Part shown: positions 45,909 through 56,470 of the stretch, in pieces
How positions within the stretch are numbered: the first letter of the stretch is position 1
Layout: every line of letters starts with the position of its first letter
NCBI GenBank assembly: GCA_963383645.1
Contig: OY726557.1
Span: 131,901,251-131,965,250, forward strand
Length of the DNA: 64,000 bases
Direction: 5' to 3'
Source of the DNA: Muscardinus avellanarius
Taxonomy: Eukaryota; Chordata; Mammalia; Rodentia; Gliridae
The notes under the pieces: generated by a model
What the model was told of the DNA's origin: nothing
The model's input: only the letters and a program-made list of their open reading frames with translations
Databases searched by the model: none
Translations under genes and position numbers: made by a program

Positions 45909-45965
<57 letters not shown>

Positions 45966-45972
45966 ATATATT
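45906..45972 (+). repeat. (TA)n microsatellite
   Basis: About 65 bases of TA with one ttata slip. It can extrude as a cruciform and is a likely assembly or length-variation site. Confidence 0.95.
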
Positions 45973-46214
45973 TTGCTTCAGCAGACTTTCAAGTTGAAGT
46001 GCAGTTGGACTCTTTTAGGGTTGCAAATTATAAAATTGTTGATGGTACAACTGTAATAGAATTTTTTCTACACCTGGAAATAAGAATAAAATACAGGATC
46101 AGTTGGGAGGAGCATGCCATTTCCCCTCTTGCCTGGAGAAAGCCAGAGAACCATCCCAGAACTGATGCCCTTAGTCATTAAGAGAAATAATAGCTTCCAT
46201 TAATCAATCAAGCA

Positions 46215-46400
46215 CTAGGTTAAACATTTTATGTGTTTGCATACATTATTTCTTAAAATCCTTTCAACAACTCTGAGAGGCTGCTGTTTTAGTCACTGGT
46301 TAACAGATGAGGAAACTGAGGTTCAAATGAAACATGACCCTCTAATGCATACAACCTAGCCAGGATTTGAATCTCAGTCTCTGTGAAGAACCCTACTGTT
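46215..46400 (-). repeat. MIR SINE, antisense
   Basis: 'cctttcaacaactctgagag', 'gttaacagatgaggaaactg', 'aggttcaaatgaaacatgac' and 'agccaggatttgaatctcag' give a clear antisense MIR. Confidence 0.8.
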
Positions 46401-46754
46401 ATTTATTCTCTCCACTCCCATGTAGACCATTGTCCAGGTCTACATCCTCTGCATACCTTGATACAAAAAGTATCATGCTTGTAGGGTACTGTTGGCTTAG
46501 GGGACCCCCAGGATGAGAGTTGAATATTTATCTGAGTTTGCACAGAGGAGAATCATTATTTTTCCCTAGTGAAGGAGCAGAATCTACTCTTTCCCTGGCG
46601 AGTGCTAAAGAGAGTACTACAAGCTGCAAAGAGACAACCCCTAAACCCGCATGTACACCCTTTGCCTTGGGGTGAAGAGAAGCAACAGGCTTTGGAAACA
46701 AAACAGTTTTCACTACTAGCCCTGGGCTTGCTTACATCATCTTTGAGCTTCAAA

Positions 46755-46895
46755 TGATTCTTGAGTAAATTGAGGATAAAATACTTGCCTCTCAGGGTTT
46801 TGTGAGCATTAAATGAGAGAATATATTTAAATGGCTTAATACAGTTCCAGGCTTAAAGAAGTGCTCAGGAAAGGGTAGCTATCATTATTAATTAG
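46755..46895 (+). repeat. MIR SINE 3' half, sense
   Basis: 'gataaaatacttgcctctca', 'gggttttgtgagcattaaat', 'gagagaatatatttaaatgg' and 'ttccaggcttaaagaagtgc' are the sense MIR 3' half. Confidence 0.7.
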
Positions 46896-46984
46896 TTCCT
46901 TCTCCAAGAGGCAAGCTGCAAGGCTACAGCAGCTCCCGCTGCCCATCTGTATCTTTTGAGCATTGGGGCTTTATGCCAGGCATG

Positions 46985-47200
46985 TGTGTCTGGATCTCAT
47001 CTGGGCTCTGATGCCTGCCAGACTAGTGACCCTGGTCACCAGTCTTAGCCCCTTTGAGGCTTAATTTTCACTTGCAAAATGGGAAGTTCTATAGTCCCTA
47101 TCTCTGGAGGTATTTGTAAGAAAAGAGGAAGAGGAAAGAGGGCCTGACTAAATCACAGGACACCATCAGGGCACCAAGCAAGCGCTCTATAAAGAGAGAC
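46985..47200 (+). repeat. MIR SINE, sense
   Basis: 'tgaggcttaattttcacttg', 'caaaatgggaagttctatag' and 'ggcaccaagcaagcgctcta' fit MIR core and 3' end; diverged in the middle. Confidence 0.6.
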
Positions 47201-47756
47201 ACTGCTGTTGATCTCCTTATTACTACTATTGTGTTGTTAATGCCTCGCACCCTGTGGGAGGTGTCCCGAGCTCCCATACAAACTCAGGCTGCAGAGTCTC
47301 TTCCTTGCCTGAGATGAGAAGAGCAGCATAATTCCTAGTTCATTAAAGGAGGCGGTGTGCTGCTAAATGAGTCCCCTAGGAGTTGAGGACATTTCTAAAA
47401 GTTGTTTTAAGCCAATCCATGGAGTATAAAGCAAGGACAGAGAACGATCCTTTCCTTAGGCCTCTCCTGTGTTCACATTTTGACTTTGGTCCAGGCACAA
47501 CCTCCATCTCAGGGGATGCCTCCCTTCTTTCTTTTCTAAATCACACGGGTTGAGCATGACTCTAGGGTCCTGGCATGTCACCTGAGCAGCATCTGACTAA
47601 TAAGACTATTGGATGTATTTGCCTTATACCACGCCTTATGGCTTCATCTGTACTCCTCAGCCTTTGTTGGTCAGACTCAGCCACACTGAAGTGTTTTTGT
47701 GTTTTTAATCTTTACTGTCTCCAAAATTTATCACTTGAATTTTATGCCCTTCTTCA
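47201..47756. other. Unassigned non-coding stretch
   Basis: Nothing recognised. The small plus frame at 47575-47790 has no recognisable domain. Confidence 0.4.
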
Positions 47757-47928
47757 TGAGTGGCTTTCAACCTGGTCGCATTTTGAATAATTTGGGAAAA
47801 CATTAAGAAATCGTGGCACCTGAGTTCCATCTTAGCCCAACAAAGGAGGAGGGTTCGTGTACAAAGAAGGGGTTCTAGTTGTAGGTGTTTCTTTAAAGTC
47901 TTCTCAGGCAAATAGTTGAGAATTGGTA
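47757..47928. mobile_element. hAT-Charlie nonautonomous element, MER3-like
   Basis: Starts 'gagtggctttcaacctggtc' and 'gcattttgaataatttggga', contains 'cacctgagttccatcttagc', and ends near 'aaatagttgagaattggta', a pair of degraded hAT terminal inverted repeats (..gtggcttcaacctgg / ..gttgagaatt). Confidence 0.6.
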
Positions 47929-49107
47929 TTCTAGTTATTATTACATATCTAACATTAAATTGCTATTAGGCACCGATGTGTAGCTGTCAATTAATATGTG
48001 TAACCTTAAAATTTACTTATATTTGTTAGTTTTATATTCTATACAAAATGCTAATTCTATGTCACATACCATATACAACACAATATGTTAATTGGGCAAT
48101 TAGCATGTTATATAATATTAGCACATATGCTAATTAGCACATGCATGTTGATGCATGTGTGAACATTAACATGTATCTGTTATATGTTGGCAAGAATAAC
48201 AACCTTGTCAGGTTGATGAATAGATTCCAAGTGGCATCATAAAGATTTCATGTGTATAAATGGATCTTGCTGCTTTGAACTCCTCCACAGTTCCTCACCT
48301 TGGATTCTAGAAGTGGTGATGTGCATGTGCAGCCAACATGCTCAGTGCAATCTTCTCCTCTTGCTTTTCTGGTTCTTTTCTCCTCTGCTCTCCCCAGGCA
48401 ACTCATGTTGACCTGTATTTGCCTCAGGGTGTCTCTAGAGCTTGGCTGACTTCTGCGGTGGCTTTTTGCTACGGATCCATGTAATAGGCCAAGCCCTCAA
48501 ATTCATGTCACTTGTAAACTGATCTGACCTGCCATTCATCAAGAGATGAAATAGTTCCTGACAGGAACGACGGAGTTTCCTGTCTTCTCTGGTCCACCTA
48601 CGGCACTGCTTCACAGAATTAGGCTGCTTGGCCAGGTCGACCAGATGATCAGCCCTAGCACAGAGAATCAACACCTCACAGCTGTGTTCATCAAATCAGA
48701 CAGTGCCTGTGTCAAATCCATTGTCACACAGTGTTCCTGAGTCCTTATGTGAAATCGATTACCACACATTAGGGGACATTTAACACTTCTATGGAACATT
48801 TTCCTCTACCGTTGTTTGCATAGAGGGGGCAGGAGGAATCATTATCAAGTGACTTGAAATGGATTGATGGGGGGGATGATGGAGCTAAGTTAAGTAAATT
48901 CAGAGTGCCTGAGAAAACTCAACCGAATCCCCATGCCTGGGCTCCCAGTGACTTGAGGAGTTCAGAGAGGAGAATGCAGGGTGCATTGCCACCAGACAAT
49001 TGTGAAGATAGATGTTTAAGATTGGAAAATGGGAATAAATACATCCCTTTTACATGTTTACCTTAATTTACATATACATTCTACAGAGGCTTTTGCTTAT
49101 GGTAATT
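47929..49107. other. Unassigned stretch with AT-rich octamer-like cluster
   Basis: No repeat or gene named. The AT-rich part at 48030-48180 carries several ATGCTAAT/ATTAGCAT octamers (see findings). The 79-residue minus frame at 48435-48674 has no recognisable domain. Confidence 0.4.
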
Positions 49108-49682
49108 ACTATAGTTTAAATGTGTCCCCTGAAAGTTTATGCATTGAAAAAATAATCCCCAAATTTATATGCTGGTATTATTTAGAGGTATGACAATTGG
49201 AAGGTGATTAGGATGAAGGCCAAGTGATTGAGGCCCCCAGGGTGGCATTAGAAGCTTTATAAGAAGAGGGAGAAAAGCTGGACAAATTGGCACACTTCTG
49301 CACTTAGTACTTGGGAGGCTGAGGCAGGAGGATTGCAGGTTCAAGAGCAGCCTCAGCAACTTAGCAAGACTCTCAGCAACTTAAGGAGATCCTGTCTGAA
49401 AACAAAAATTTGAAAAAGGGCTGGTAGTATAACTTGAAAGTAGAATGTACCTGGGTTCAATACCCAATACCATTTAAAAAAGAGGAAGAGAGTCCCAAGA
49501 TAGCAACCTTCTCTGTCTTGCCATGTGATCCCCTCTGCCATGACATTAAGTAGCAAAGAGGCAGACCAGCACCATGTTCTTAGATTTCCAAGCCTCATAG
49601 AACTGTGAGCCAAATTAACTTCTACTCTTTATAAATTACCAAATCTCAGGTATTTTCTTATAGCAACAGAAAATGGATTACT
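49108..49682 (+). mobile_element. MaLR-type LTR, sense, split by a SINE
   Basis: The left part has 'atagtttaaatgtgtcccct', 'ccccaaatttatatgctggt' and 'gaggtatgacaattggaagg'. The right part (from about 49490) has 'ttctctgtcttgccatgtga', 'gaactgtgagccaaattaac' and 'ataaattaccaaatctcagg'. This is ERVL-MaLR LTR order with a SINE at 49277-49485. No coding sequence. Confidence 0.8.
49277..49485 (+). mobile_element. B1-dID SINE nested in the MaLR LTR
   Basis: 'gctggacaaattggcacact', 'tacttgggaggctgaggcag', ID half 'gggctggtagtataacttga' to 'gggttcaatacccaatacca'. It is bordered by similar purine-rich sequences (aagagggaga / aagaggaaga) that may be its TSD. The 64- and 86-residue minus frames are shadows. 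Confidence 0.85.
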
Positions 49683-49769
49683 AGCCATCATGAAACCGGT
49701 GGACATTTGCTCATGATAACCTTCATATAGTACATTCTCCACTGATAGCATCACACTAGATAGCATTGA

Positions 49770-49971
49770 CTTAAAATCATCCCACCTTGGCATGAATCTC
49801 AGCCCAGCCACATCATTGCTATGGGGCTCCTGACAAGCCATCTAAATTCTCTAAACCCCCATGTCTTCATTTGTAAGATGGAGGATAAAACATCACCTAC
49901 CCAAAACGACCTTTGGGAGAAATAGAATTAAAAGAAGCAATGTACATTAAATATTTAGTCACGGGCCTGGT
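49770..49971 (+). repeat. MIR SINE, sense
   Basis: 'catgaatctcagcccagcca', 'tgacaagccatctaaattct', 'cttcatttgtaagatggagg' and 'ataaaacatcacctacccaa' follow MIR order. Confidence 0.6.
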
Positions 49972-49986
49972 GCTATTTTGTAATTT

Positions 49987-50046
<60 letters not shown>

Positions 50047-50247
50047 TTTGGTGGTATTGGGGTTCTTGGAAACCCTTCTACCTCCGGGCTAAACTCCCAG
50101 ACCTATTTTTTTTTAATATTTTTATTTTGAAGCAGGGTCTCTTAAGCCAGTGGGGCTGGCTTTGAACCTGCACGATCCTCCTGTCTCCACCTCCCAAGCG
50201 TGGGGATTACAAGTGTGCGTCACCACGCCTGCCCAGCTATTTTGTAA
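49972..50247 (-). mobile_element. Young-subfamily SINE with (GAAA)n tail and TSD
   Basis: TSD gctattttgtaa at 49972-49983 and 50236-50247. The tail is a long (TTTC)n tract (49985-50047). Body with 'gggttcttggaaacccttct', 'gggctaaactcccagaccta' and 'ggtctcttaagccagtgggg'. It is the left arm of an inverted SINE pair with the next entry. Confidence 0.95.
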
Positions 50248-50250
50248 ATT

Positions 50251-50468
50251 TAAATAAATGTTTTGTTGGGCATGGTGGCACATACTTGTAATCCCCACGC
50301 TTGGGAGGTGGAGACAGGAGGATTGTACAGGTTTGAAGCCAGCCGCGCTGGCTTAAGAGACCCTGTTTCCAAATAAAAATATTAAAAAAAAATAGGTCTG
50401 GGAGTGTAGCCCGGAGGTAGAAGGGTTCCATCCCCAGTACCACCAATAAATACATAAATAAATCTTTT
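50251..50468 (+). mobile_element. Young-subfamily SINE with 14-bp TSD
   Basis: TSD taaataaatgtttt at 50251-50264 and 50455-50468 (one mismatch). Body 'gttgggcatggtggcacata', 'agccagccgcgctggcttaa', 'gagaccctgtttccaaataa', ID half 'ggtctgggagtgtagcccgg' and 'aggtagaagggttccatccc'. Tail aataaatacataaata. Confidence 0.95.
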
Positions 50469-51852
50469 AAAATTAAATTTTTCTTTCTCTCCTTCAATCA
50501 CAGTGTCCCTGGTTCTTAAATTTTGTCACATTTCTTCTCAGAACCATTCTCTTCTGAATTTGTCCCTTCCCCCTCTCCCTCTTTGCACCTGTGCCAGAGA
50601 GAAAGGCTGGCCTTACTTATCTCTGAAACCCTTCCTAGCTCCCATCCTAACTGTGGCTGGCACATTCAAATAAACACATACAAATACACACCTGCCCCCC
50701 TTGCATGCACAAAGACAAAGAAAACGGATGAAGGTTAATTTTTTTGGCCCCTTCTCATAATGATTCATCCATAACGATTTCTACTGGTTGTATTTTCTTC
50801 TGTGACAGAAACAATTTACTGCATTCTTGCAAAGCCCATTTTCTCAGCATGATCTAGTTGTGTGGTGGTTTGGGAAGTAATTTACCGATAGTTTGCTTCA
50901 AAATAGCTTACAAAGACAAAGGGGTCCCGTTGACACGAAGGTGCATTCCTATGGGCTGAAAAAAAAAAAAAAACAGGATAAAACAATTTAAAAAGTAAAA
51001 GCATGGCATTATCATCACTTTGAACTTCGGTTGTAAATCACACATCTCTAGTTGAGACTGGCCTCCTCTTCACTTCTAAGACTTACTCTGAGGGCTAGCA
51101 ATGGATTGTTTGCTTGCATGGGAAAATTCATGCTATGTCTCCTCCAAAGCAAGTTTTGCATTTGGTCATGAGCCTCGTTTTCAGGACACCATGTTCCATG
51201 TCTTGTCTTTCACACTATGAAAGACCAGAAGCAACTTCAAAATCAACAAAGGGTCATAGAGCCCTTGACCCTTGGTCTCAGGCCCTTCTTTACTTTGGAC
51301 ATCCCCAGTTGACTTCAGCTTTCTCATCTTCTCTTTTTCAAGGTTGAACTACAGAGCTACTGGGATGATACCTATCATCCTGACTTTGAACAAAAGTGCC
51401 TGTCCTCTTTATCCCTGTTCTCCCCAGGGAGGGAAGGAGCCTTGCTCAATAATCCGCTCCAGCCCGAGCTCTCCAAATTAGAGGGGATTTGGGCTTCGTC
51501 TTGGTCTTAGAGTTGGCATACATTTGTTATTAGTTTTGCCCAAGATTTTATACTCATTTTAAAATTAATAATGATTTTAGGATTTTATAATGGGCAAGGT
51601 TTATGATCTTCAGTCTAATCCCATAAGCTTAAATCCTAAAGCAACATGAATTATGTTCAGGATGGCCTAAGCAGACGCACAAATCTTTGATTTCCTGAGC
51701 AGTTGGCATGAATAGGGAGGAGAGAGAAGCAGCCACTGACAGCTACACACTGCTTACACTGACTGAGAGAATCCTGTGAACATTTGCTTCTAAAGGAATG
51801 GGCTTTGAAAACTTAACACAGATTACGTGTGTTAACAATGAGTGTGTTTCAG
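50469..51852. other. Unassigned non-coding stretch
   Basis: No repeat recognised except an A run at 50960-50974. Frames at 51114-51481 have no recognisable domain. Confidence 0.4.
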
Positions 51853-51984
51853 TTGCCCTTAGAATATTTTTTAAAAGAAGTTTATTAAAAGATGGAAATA
51901 CAGAAAATAGAAATACAGCCCCATGCCAAAATGGCATGGGGGGGGGGTGACTCGAAATGAATACATCCTTGCCCTTAGAATATT
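51853..51984 (-). pseudogene. Short 3'UTR-like retrocopy with 16-bp TSD
   Basis: The perfect repeat ttgcccttagaatatt at 51853-51868 and 51969-51984 brackets a 100-bp insert. Read on the minus strand the insert ends in AATAAA (about 51881-51886) followed after about ten bases by aaaa, as in a polyadenylated mRNA end. It also contains a small hairpin, atgccaaaatggcat, followed by a G run. This fits a 5'-truncated processed mRNA copy made by L1 machinery. The source gene is not recognised. Confidence 0.75.
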
Positions 51985-52074
51985 AGAAAACAGTTCTCTC
52001 CATGTTTTAAGCAAATTTTAGGTTACCATGCTAAATTTCTGAGGATTTTATAATTATTCTTCATTTTCTTATTC

Positions 52075-52190
52075 ACAAGTATCTGTTGAAAGCCTACTAT
52101 GTGTTAAACCATATGCTAGACACATCTAAACAGATTTTTTAAATGGTCTCCTCTACTTTGGAGGTGCTTCCAGTTCTGTGGGGAGATGTC
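52075..52190 (-). repeat. L2/MIR-like 3' end, antisense
   Basis: 'agtatctgttgaaagcctac', 'tatgtgttaaaccatatgct' and 'agacacatctaaacag' resemble the antisense L2 3' terminus. Confidence 0.5.
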
Positions 52191-52206
52191 AATGTCCTCA
52201 AAATTT

Positions 52207-52434
52207 TAAGTATCAGTCAGGCGTGGTGGCACACACTTGTAATCCCAGCATTTGGGAGGATGAGACCGGAGGATGGCGGTTCGCGGACAGCCTCAGCTAC
52301 TTAGTGAGGCCCTCCGCAACTTAGTGAGACCCTGTTTCAAAATAAAGAATAAAAAATTGGGCAGGGGGTGTAGCTCGGAGGTCAAATGCCTCTGAGTTCC
52401 ATCCCTAGACCCGCAAAAAAAAAAATAAGTATCA
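52207..52434 (+). mobile_element. B1-dID-type SINE with 9-bp TSD
   Basis: TSD taagtatca at 52207-52215 and 52426-52434. Left half 'gtcaggcgtggtggcacaca' to 'gagaccctgtttcaaaataa', ID half 'gggcagggggtgtagctcgg' to 'gagttccatccctagacccg', A tail. Older-type left half (it keeps both acttagtgag blocks). Confidence 0.9.
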
Positions 52435-52544
52435 AGTTTATGCTATCTTCTCCTTTAGTTGGCTAGTTGGAACTGAACAAAGTGATTGGGTTTCCCAAGA
52501 GATGCCAGCTTAATGATCAATATCCCTATCCATATTTATTTCTG

Positions 52545-52759
52545 CTTCCTAACATCTTGATCTTCCTGACGTCTTTTTTTTTTTTTTTTTTTTGGTGGTA
52601 CTGGGGATGGAACCCTTCTACCTCTGGGCTACACTCACAGACTTAGTTTATATTTTTTATTTGGAAACAGGGTCTCTTAAGCCAGAGAGTCTGGCTTTGA
52701 ACCTGCGTGATCCTCCTGTCTCTGCCTCTCTGGCTCTTCCTAACATCTTGATCTTCCTG
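52545..52759 (-). mobile_element. 5'-truncated young SINE with 24-bp TSD
   Basis: A 24-base perfect direct repeat at 52545-52568 and 52736-52759 (starts cttcctaacatc, ends gatcttcctg) brackets a minus-strand SINE: T tail from 52574, 'ggtggtactggggatggaac', 'gtctcttaagccagagagtc', ending at 'ctctgcctctctggct'. The first ~40 bases of the SINE are missing at its 5' end (right edge here), unusual for a SINE. Confidence 0.92.
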
Positions 52760-54205
52760 TCGTTCCTCTGTTCCTGTCAACCTAAGAAGATACACATTTA
52801 TTTCAAAAAAAAAAAAACCACCAAATTAAAAAAAAAAAAGGCCAATTTCAAACATTTAGTCTAAAATCCTGTCAGTCTCATTTTTGTCTGTCCTGATTTC
52901 TGTGGCAGCCTGGGTATGTACTAATTTGCACAGTGTTATCTTGTGACAATTGGGTTCCAAGGACAGAAAGTTAATTTTCTGCTTTTCAAGTCTCTAGGGC
53001 TATGAAATCGGCGAAAAGTCCAATGGGTCTTCAAATAAAATGTTTAAGGCTGGAATTGTTTCACCTTTATTCACCTGCTGCCTATATGCACAGGCAGCTC
53101 CAATATCCAATAGCAGCTTGCAAGGGGCAGCATGGAGAAGTCTCCAACTGGGACCACATGGCTATCACTGAACTTCTTTGAGCCAGTCGGCCAAATTAAG
53201 GGAATCCTCCTCTTTTGTCCTCCTTCGCAGAGGCTGCTGAGCTCAATTAAGTGATTCTGGGATCCTGTGGAGGAGGCTGACAGCCTTCTTGATCTGCAAG
53301 CAGTTCAGGAGAGACACATGTCTAGTCAATAATAGAATCAGCTCCTTGACAAGACTCTTAATTTAATAGAGGGGCGATTCAGATTGCAGGTGGTTGAAAG
53401 CTAAAGAGGAAAAGCATGGGTGAATATAGTTTTGGATTTTTTGGGGGGTGGGGCAGGATTGTTTTGCATCTGGCTTCACTTCTATCGCTTCTAAAATATC
53501 TCCCACCTTCAATCTCTTTGACCCCTCAGAGGCTTGGATGATTACTATCAGTAAGGGAAAACTTACTTAGCCCTTCTATTTCTACTGAGATGAGCACATT
53601 TCATTTAATTGACATCACCTCATGGTAAAAGGGCATCTGGAATTTGTCTTTATGACCTCCCTTATACCCCTGGGAAGACTCTTGAGAGCAACCCCAAAGG
53701 ACGGCTTTAGGTGTTGAACAGCTTTCTTATCTATATGGGATGAACTGAGTGTCAGCAAATTGAGTTTCAAGGGTGGTCTAGGAAACTTGTCAATTTGAGA
53801 CTGTCTGCTGTGTGACCAAGGAATCCTTAGTAGCTGAAATCAGGAGGCTTGTTTACTTTGGTTGGTTTATGTAATAGCTACAACCCCCCCAGGTAGATTA
53901 ATTTCTTCATTTAGAACATCCCAAACTGTATGACATTTGAGAGATTTCCTCGACCTTGTCAAGGGTAAAACTCACTTTATTGCTTTTCCTTATTCTTTAC
54001 TTAAAGACAGAAGACTGTTTTTTCCCTCACGGCAGCTAAAGGAGCAGAGGTGAGTGGAAATTACTGCAGATGGTTTATGATGCTCAAGCCCTTACACTTG
54101 TACTCCCCAAACTGGCTAATAGCTTCTCTCCTGTGTGTTCTCCTTCTATCTCCTGTAATTTTTCCTCCAATTTTCTTTCCAAGTCAAGATCTTTGCCCTT
54201 TTCAT
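52760..54205. other. Unassigned stretch, candidate non-repeat DNA
   Basis: No repeat recognised, apart from A runs at 52806-52818 and 52829-52839. The 53050-53400 part contains several AATTAA/TTAATT sites and little simple sequence, and looks like unique, possibly conserved, non-coding DNA (impression only). Confidence 0.35.
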
Positions 54206-54209
54206 GAAA

Positions 54210-54430
54210 CATAATAATACTTAGCATTTATGCAATGCTCTGCAATTTTAAGGCCCTGAATGATCATTAGCGAGCTAATCTACACATCATAATGCTGTTA
54301 CTACAGGCCAGCTGCTACCCCATTGCACAGATGGGAAAATGGAGGTCCCAGCAGACCAACTCACAACCCAAAGCAGGTAATTTCTCTCCCACATCAGAGG
54401 CTCTGGCTTCAATTGAAGGCTTTCTAGGAG
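54210..54430 (-). repeat. MIR SINE, antisense
   Basis: 'cattgcacagatgggaaaat', 'ggaggtcccagcagaccaac' and 'cagaggctctggcttcaatt' follow antisense MIR, with an upstream 'agcatttatgcaatgctctg' start. Confidence 0.55.
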
Positions 54431-55094
54431 TAATGTCAAGAAAGATCAGAAGTCATTTTCCCTAAATGCCCTTCCTTTTTAAATCCAACCTCTTCCCATT
54501 TTCAAACCTTTCCTTAATCATCTGTCTAAACTGCAGAGAATTCCAGGCCTGTTGGTCAGGAAAACACCAGCACTGCCCTTTTAGAATTATCCCTGACTTA
54601 ACAAGCTCATCCTCGTCTTTATCATCCACATCCTCAATGGAAACTGTACAAACTTTAGGACTCATGACTTGATTCTTCCCAATACCATTTTTGTGTTTTC
54701 CTTGTACCAACAGAATATTGGTTGTTTATCATGATCCTCTGAAAGTACATATCTTCTAGTATAGTCTCCTAAACTATATTTTGTTAGCTTGTTTATGATC
54801 GTGTCACATGGGACAGAATAATCTTAATGTGGTCAAGTTATAATCTATTTATTGCTTCGCCATTTCTACAAGGCTCATCTTCATCTTTTTGATAGAAGCA
54901 AACTGGATAAATCAAACATGTGGTCCCCTTAAGTCTACACTGGTTCTTACTCGATACTCCCAAATCTTTCTCCTAATTAATTCTCTTGATTTTTTTCTAT
55001 GATTTGCCTATGAGGTTTTCTCATAGGCAAATTATGCTTTGTTGCTAATCTCTAATTTTCTGTGTCATAATCTTTCTTGGTTTTCAATTTATAT
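54431..55094. other. Unassigned non-coding stretch
   Basis: Nothing recognised. An 82-residue minus frame (54462-54710) is rich in charged residues (DVDDKDEDELVKSG) but is not supported by any recognisable domain, repeat boundary or splice context. Confidence 0.4.
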
Positions 55095-55095
55095 A

Positions 55096-55279
55096 TTTTT
55101 TATTTTTGTGGTACTAGAAGTTGAACCCAGGAACGTTCAACAACTGAGATATACCCAAAGCCCTTTTTTGTTTATTTTTAAATATGGTCTCACTAAGTTT
55201 CTATGCACTGGGCTCAGACCTGTGATCTTCCAGTCTGAGTCTCCAAGACCTGGGATTACAGGTGTGAGCCCCTGATCCC
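55096..55279 (-). mobile_element. B1-dID-type composite SINE
   Basis: Minus-strand copy: 'gtggtactagaagttgaacc', 'ttttaaatatggtctcacta', 'ccagtctgagtctccaagac', 'ctgggattacaggtgtgagc'. Diverged. Confidence 0.8.
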
Positions 55280-55316
55280 AGAATCTTCCTGACTCTTTAA
55301 AAACAAATAATGAAAA

Positions 55317-55538
55317 GCCAAGTGTGGTAGCCTACACCGATAATCCTAATCCCTAGAACTAGGGATGTTGATATATGAGGATCATAGGTTTGAGAGCAGC
55401 CTCAGAATTTTAGTGAGACCTCAGCAATTTAGGGAGATTGTGCTAAAAAAATAAATAAAAGGCTGGGGGTGTAGCTCATAGATAGAATTCCCCAAAGTTC
55501 AATCCCCAGAATGAACAATAAATAAATAAATAAATACA
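55317..55538 (+). mobile_element. B1-dID-type composite SINE
   Basis: 'gccaagtgtggtagcctaca', 'gagcagcctcagaattttag', ID half 'ggctgggggtgtagctcata' to 'gttcaatccccagaatgaac', then a (aaat)n tail. Confidence 0.85.
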
Positions 55539-55625
55539 GACACTGGATTTATGTTTCCAATCTGTGGAAGCCATATCCAGTTCTTTACATGTTCTCAAAA
55601 AGAGGCTTTGTTGGAACTAAAATTT

Positions 55626-55895
55626 CATCATTCAAGTTTTTTTTTTTTTGTTTTTTTTGTTTTTTTTTTTTTTGTACTGAGGATTGAACCCAGGGGCCTT
55701 CTACCTCCAAGCTACACTTCCAGACCTTTTTTTTTTTTTTTTTTTTAATTTCATTTGGAAACAGGGTCTTGCTAAGTTGCTGAGAGCCTCACTAAATTGC
55801 TGAGTCTGGCTTCGAACCTGCACGATCCTCTTGTCTCAGACTCCCATGTACTGGGATTACAAGCATGTGCCACCATGCCTGGCTCATCAGTCAGC
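55626..55895 (-). mobile_element. B1-dID-type composite SINE with imperfect TSD
   Basis: TSD-like catcattcaag / catcagtcagc at 55626-55636 and 55885-55895. Body: T runs, 'actgaggattgaacccaggg', a second long T run in the linker (55727-55747), 'aaacagggtcttgctaagtt', 'cttcgaacctgcacgatcct', 'ccaccatgcctggct'. Confidence 0.88.
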
Positions 55896-56295
55896 TTTTA
55901 ATAAAGGTGTCCACTAAGTTACAAGATTCTGTATGTTGGGCACAATATTTTTTTTAATTCTCCACCATACTAAGTACTATCCCCTGGCAGATTAATAGAT
56001 ACTTAAAACCTGTGTGAAATGATGCACCCATTCTTTGAGATAATAGGTCCTCTGGGAAATATGACAGAATATATTATCCTGTCCAACCTTCTAGGAATTT
56101 TCAATTTAGTTAGGCAAACAAATATTACATCCATGAAACTTTTAGAAAATAATAAATGACAATATGATCAAGGGCCATAACAGACAATAAAAACCATGTG
56201 CAGAATGCTTCAGAAAGTAAGATAATTAAGAGGGGGATCCCATAGCCAGTTCCCCTGACAGTTTGATCTGGGTGCAGTGGAGGCCGGGAGGGTGG
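55896..56295. other. Unassigned non-coding stretch
   Basis: Nothing recognised. Confidence 0.4.
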
Positions 56296-56299
56296 GGTC

Positions 56300-56470
56300 C
56301 AATTTGAGCTTTTGAACCAAACAGATTTGAATTCAAGCCTAGACTTCTCACCATTGAGCGCCTTTAAGATTTAGATAAGTTATTTAATCCCTGTAAGCCT
56401 TGGTCTACTTATCTGTCATACGAAAATGATAACACTTCCAGTAACGTGTCCAGCCCAGCATTTACCCTCC
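56300..56470 (+). repeat. MIR SINE, sense
   Basis: 'cagatttgaattcaagccta', 'gataagttatttaatccctg', 'taagccttggtctacttatc' and 'gaaaatgataacacttccag' follow MIR order. Confidence 0.72.

Noticed and set aside
54462..54710. Acidic 82-residue protein on the minus strand
   Set aside because: No recognised family and an overlapping frame of similar length on the other strand; not enough to call a gene.
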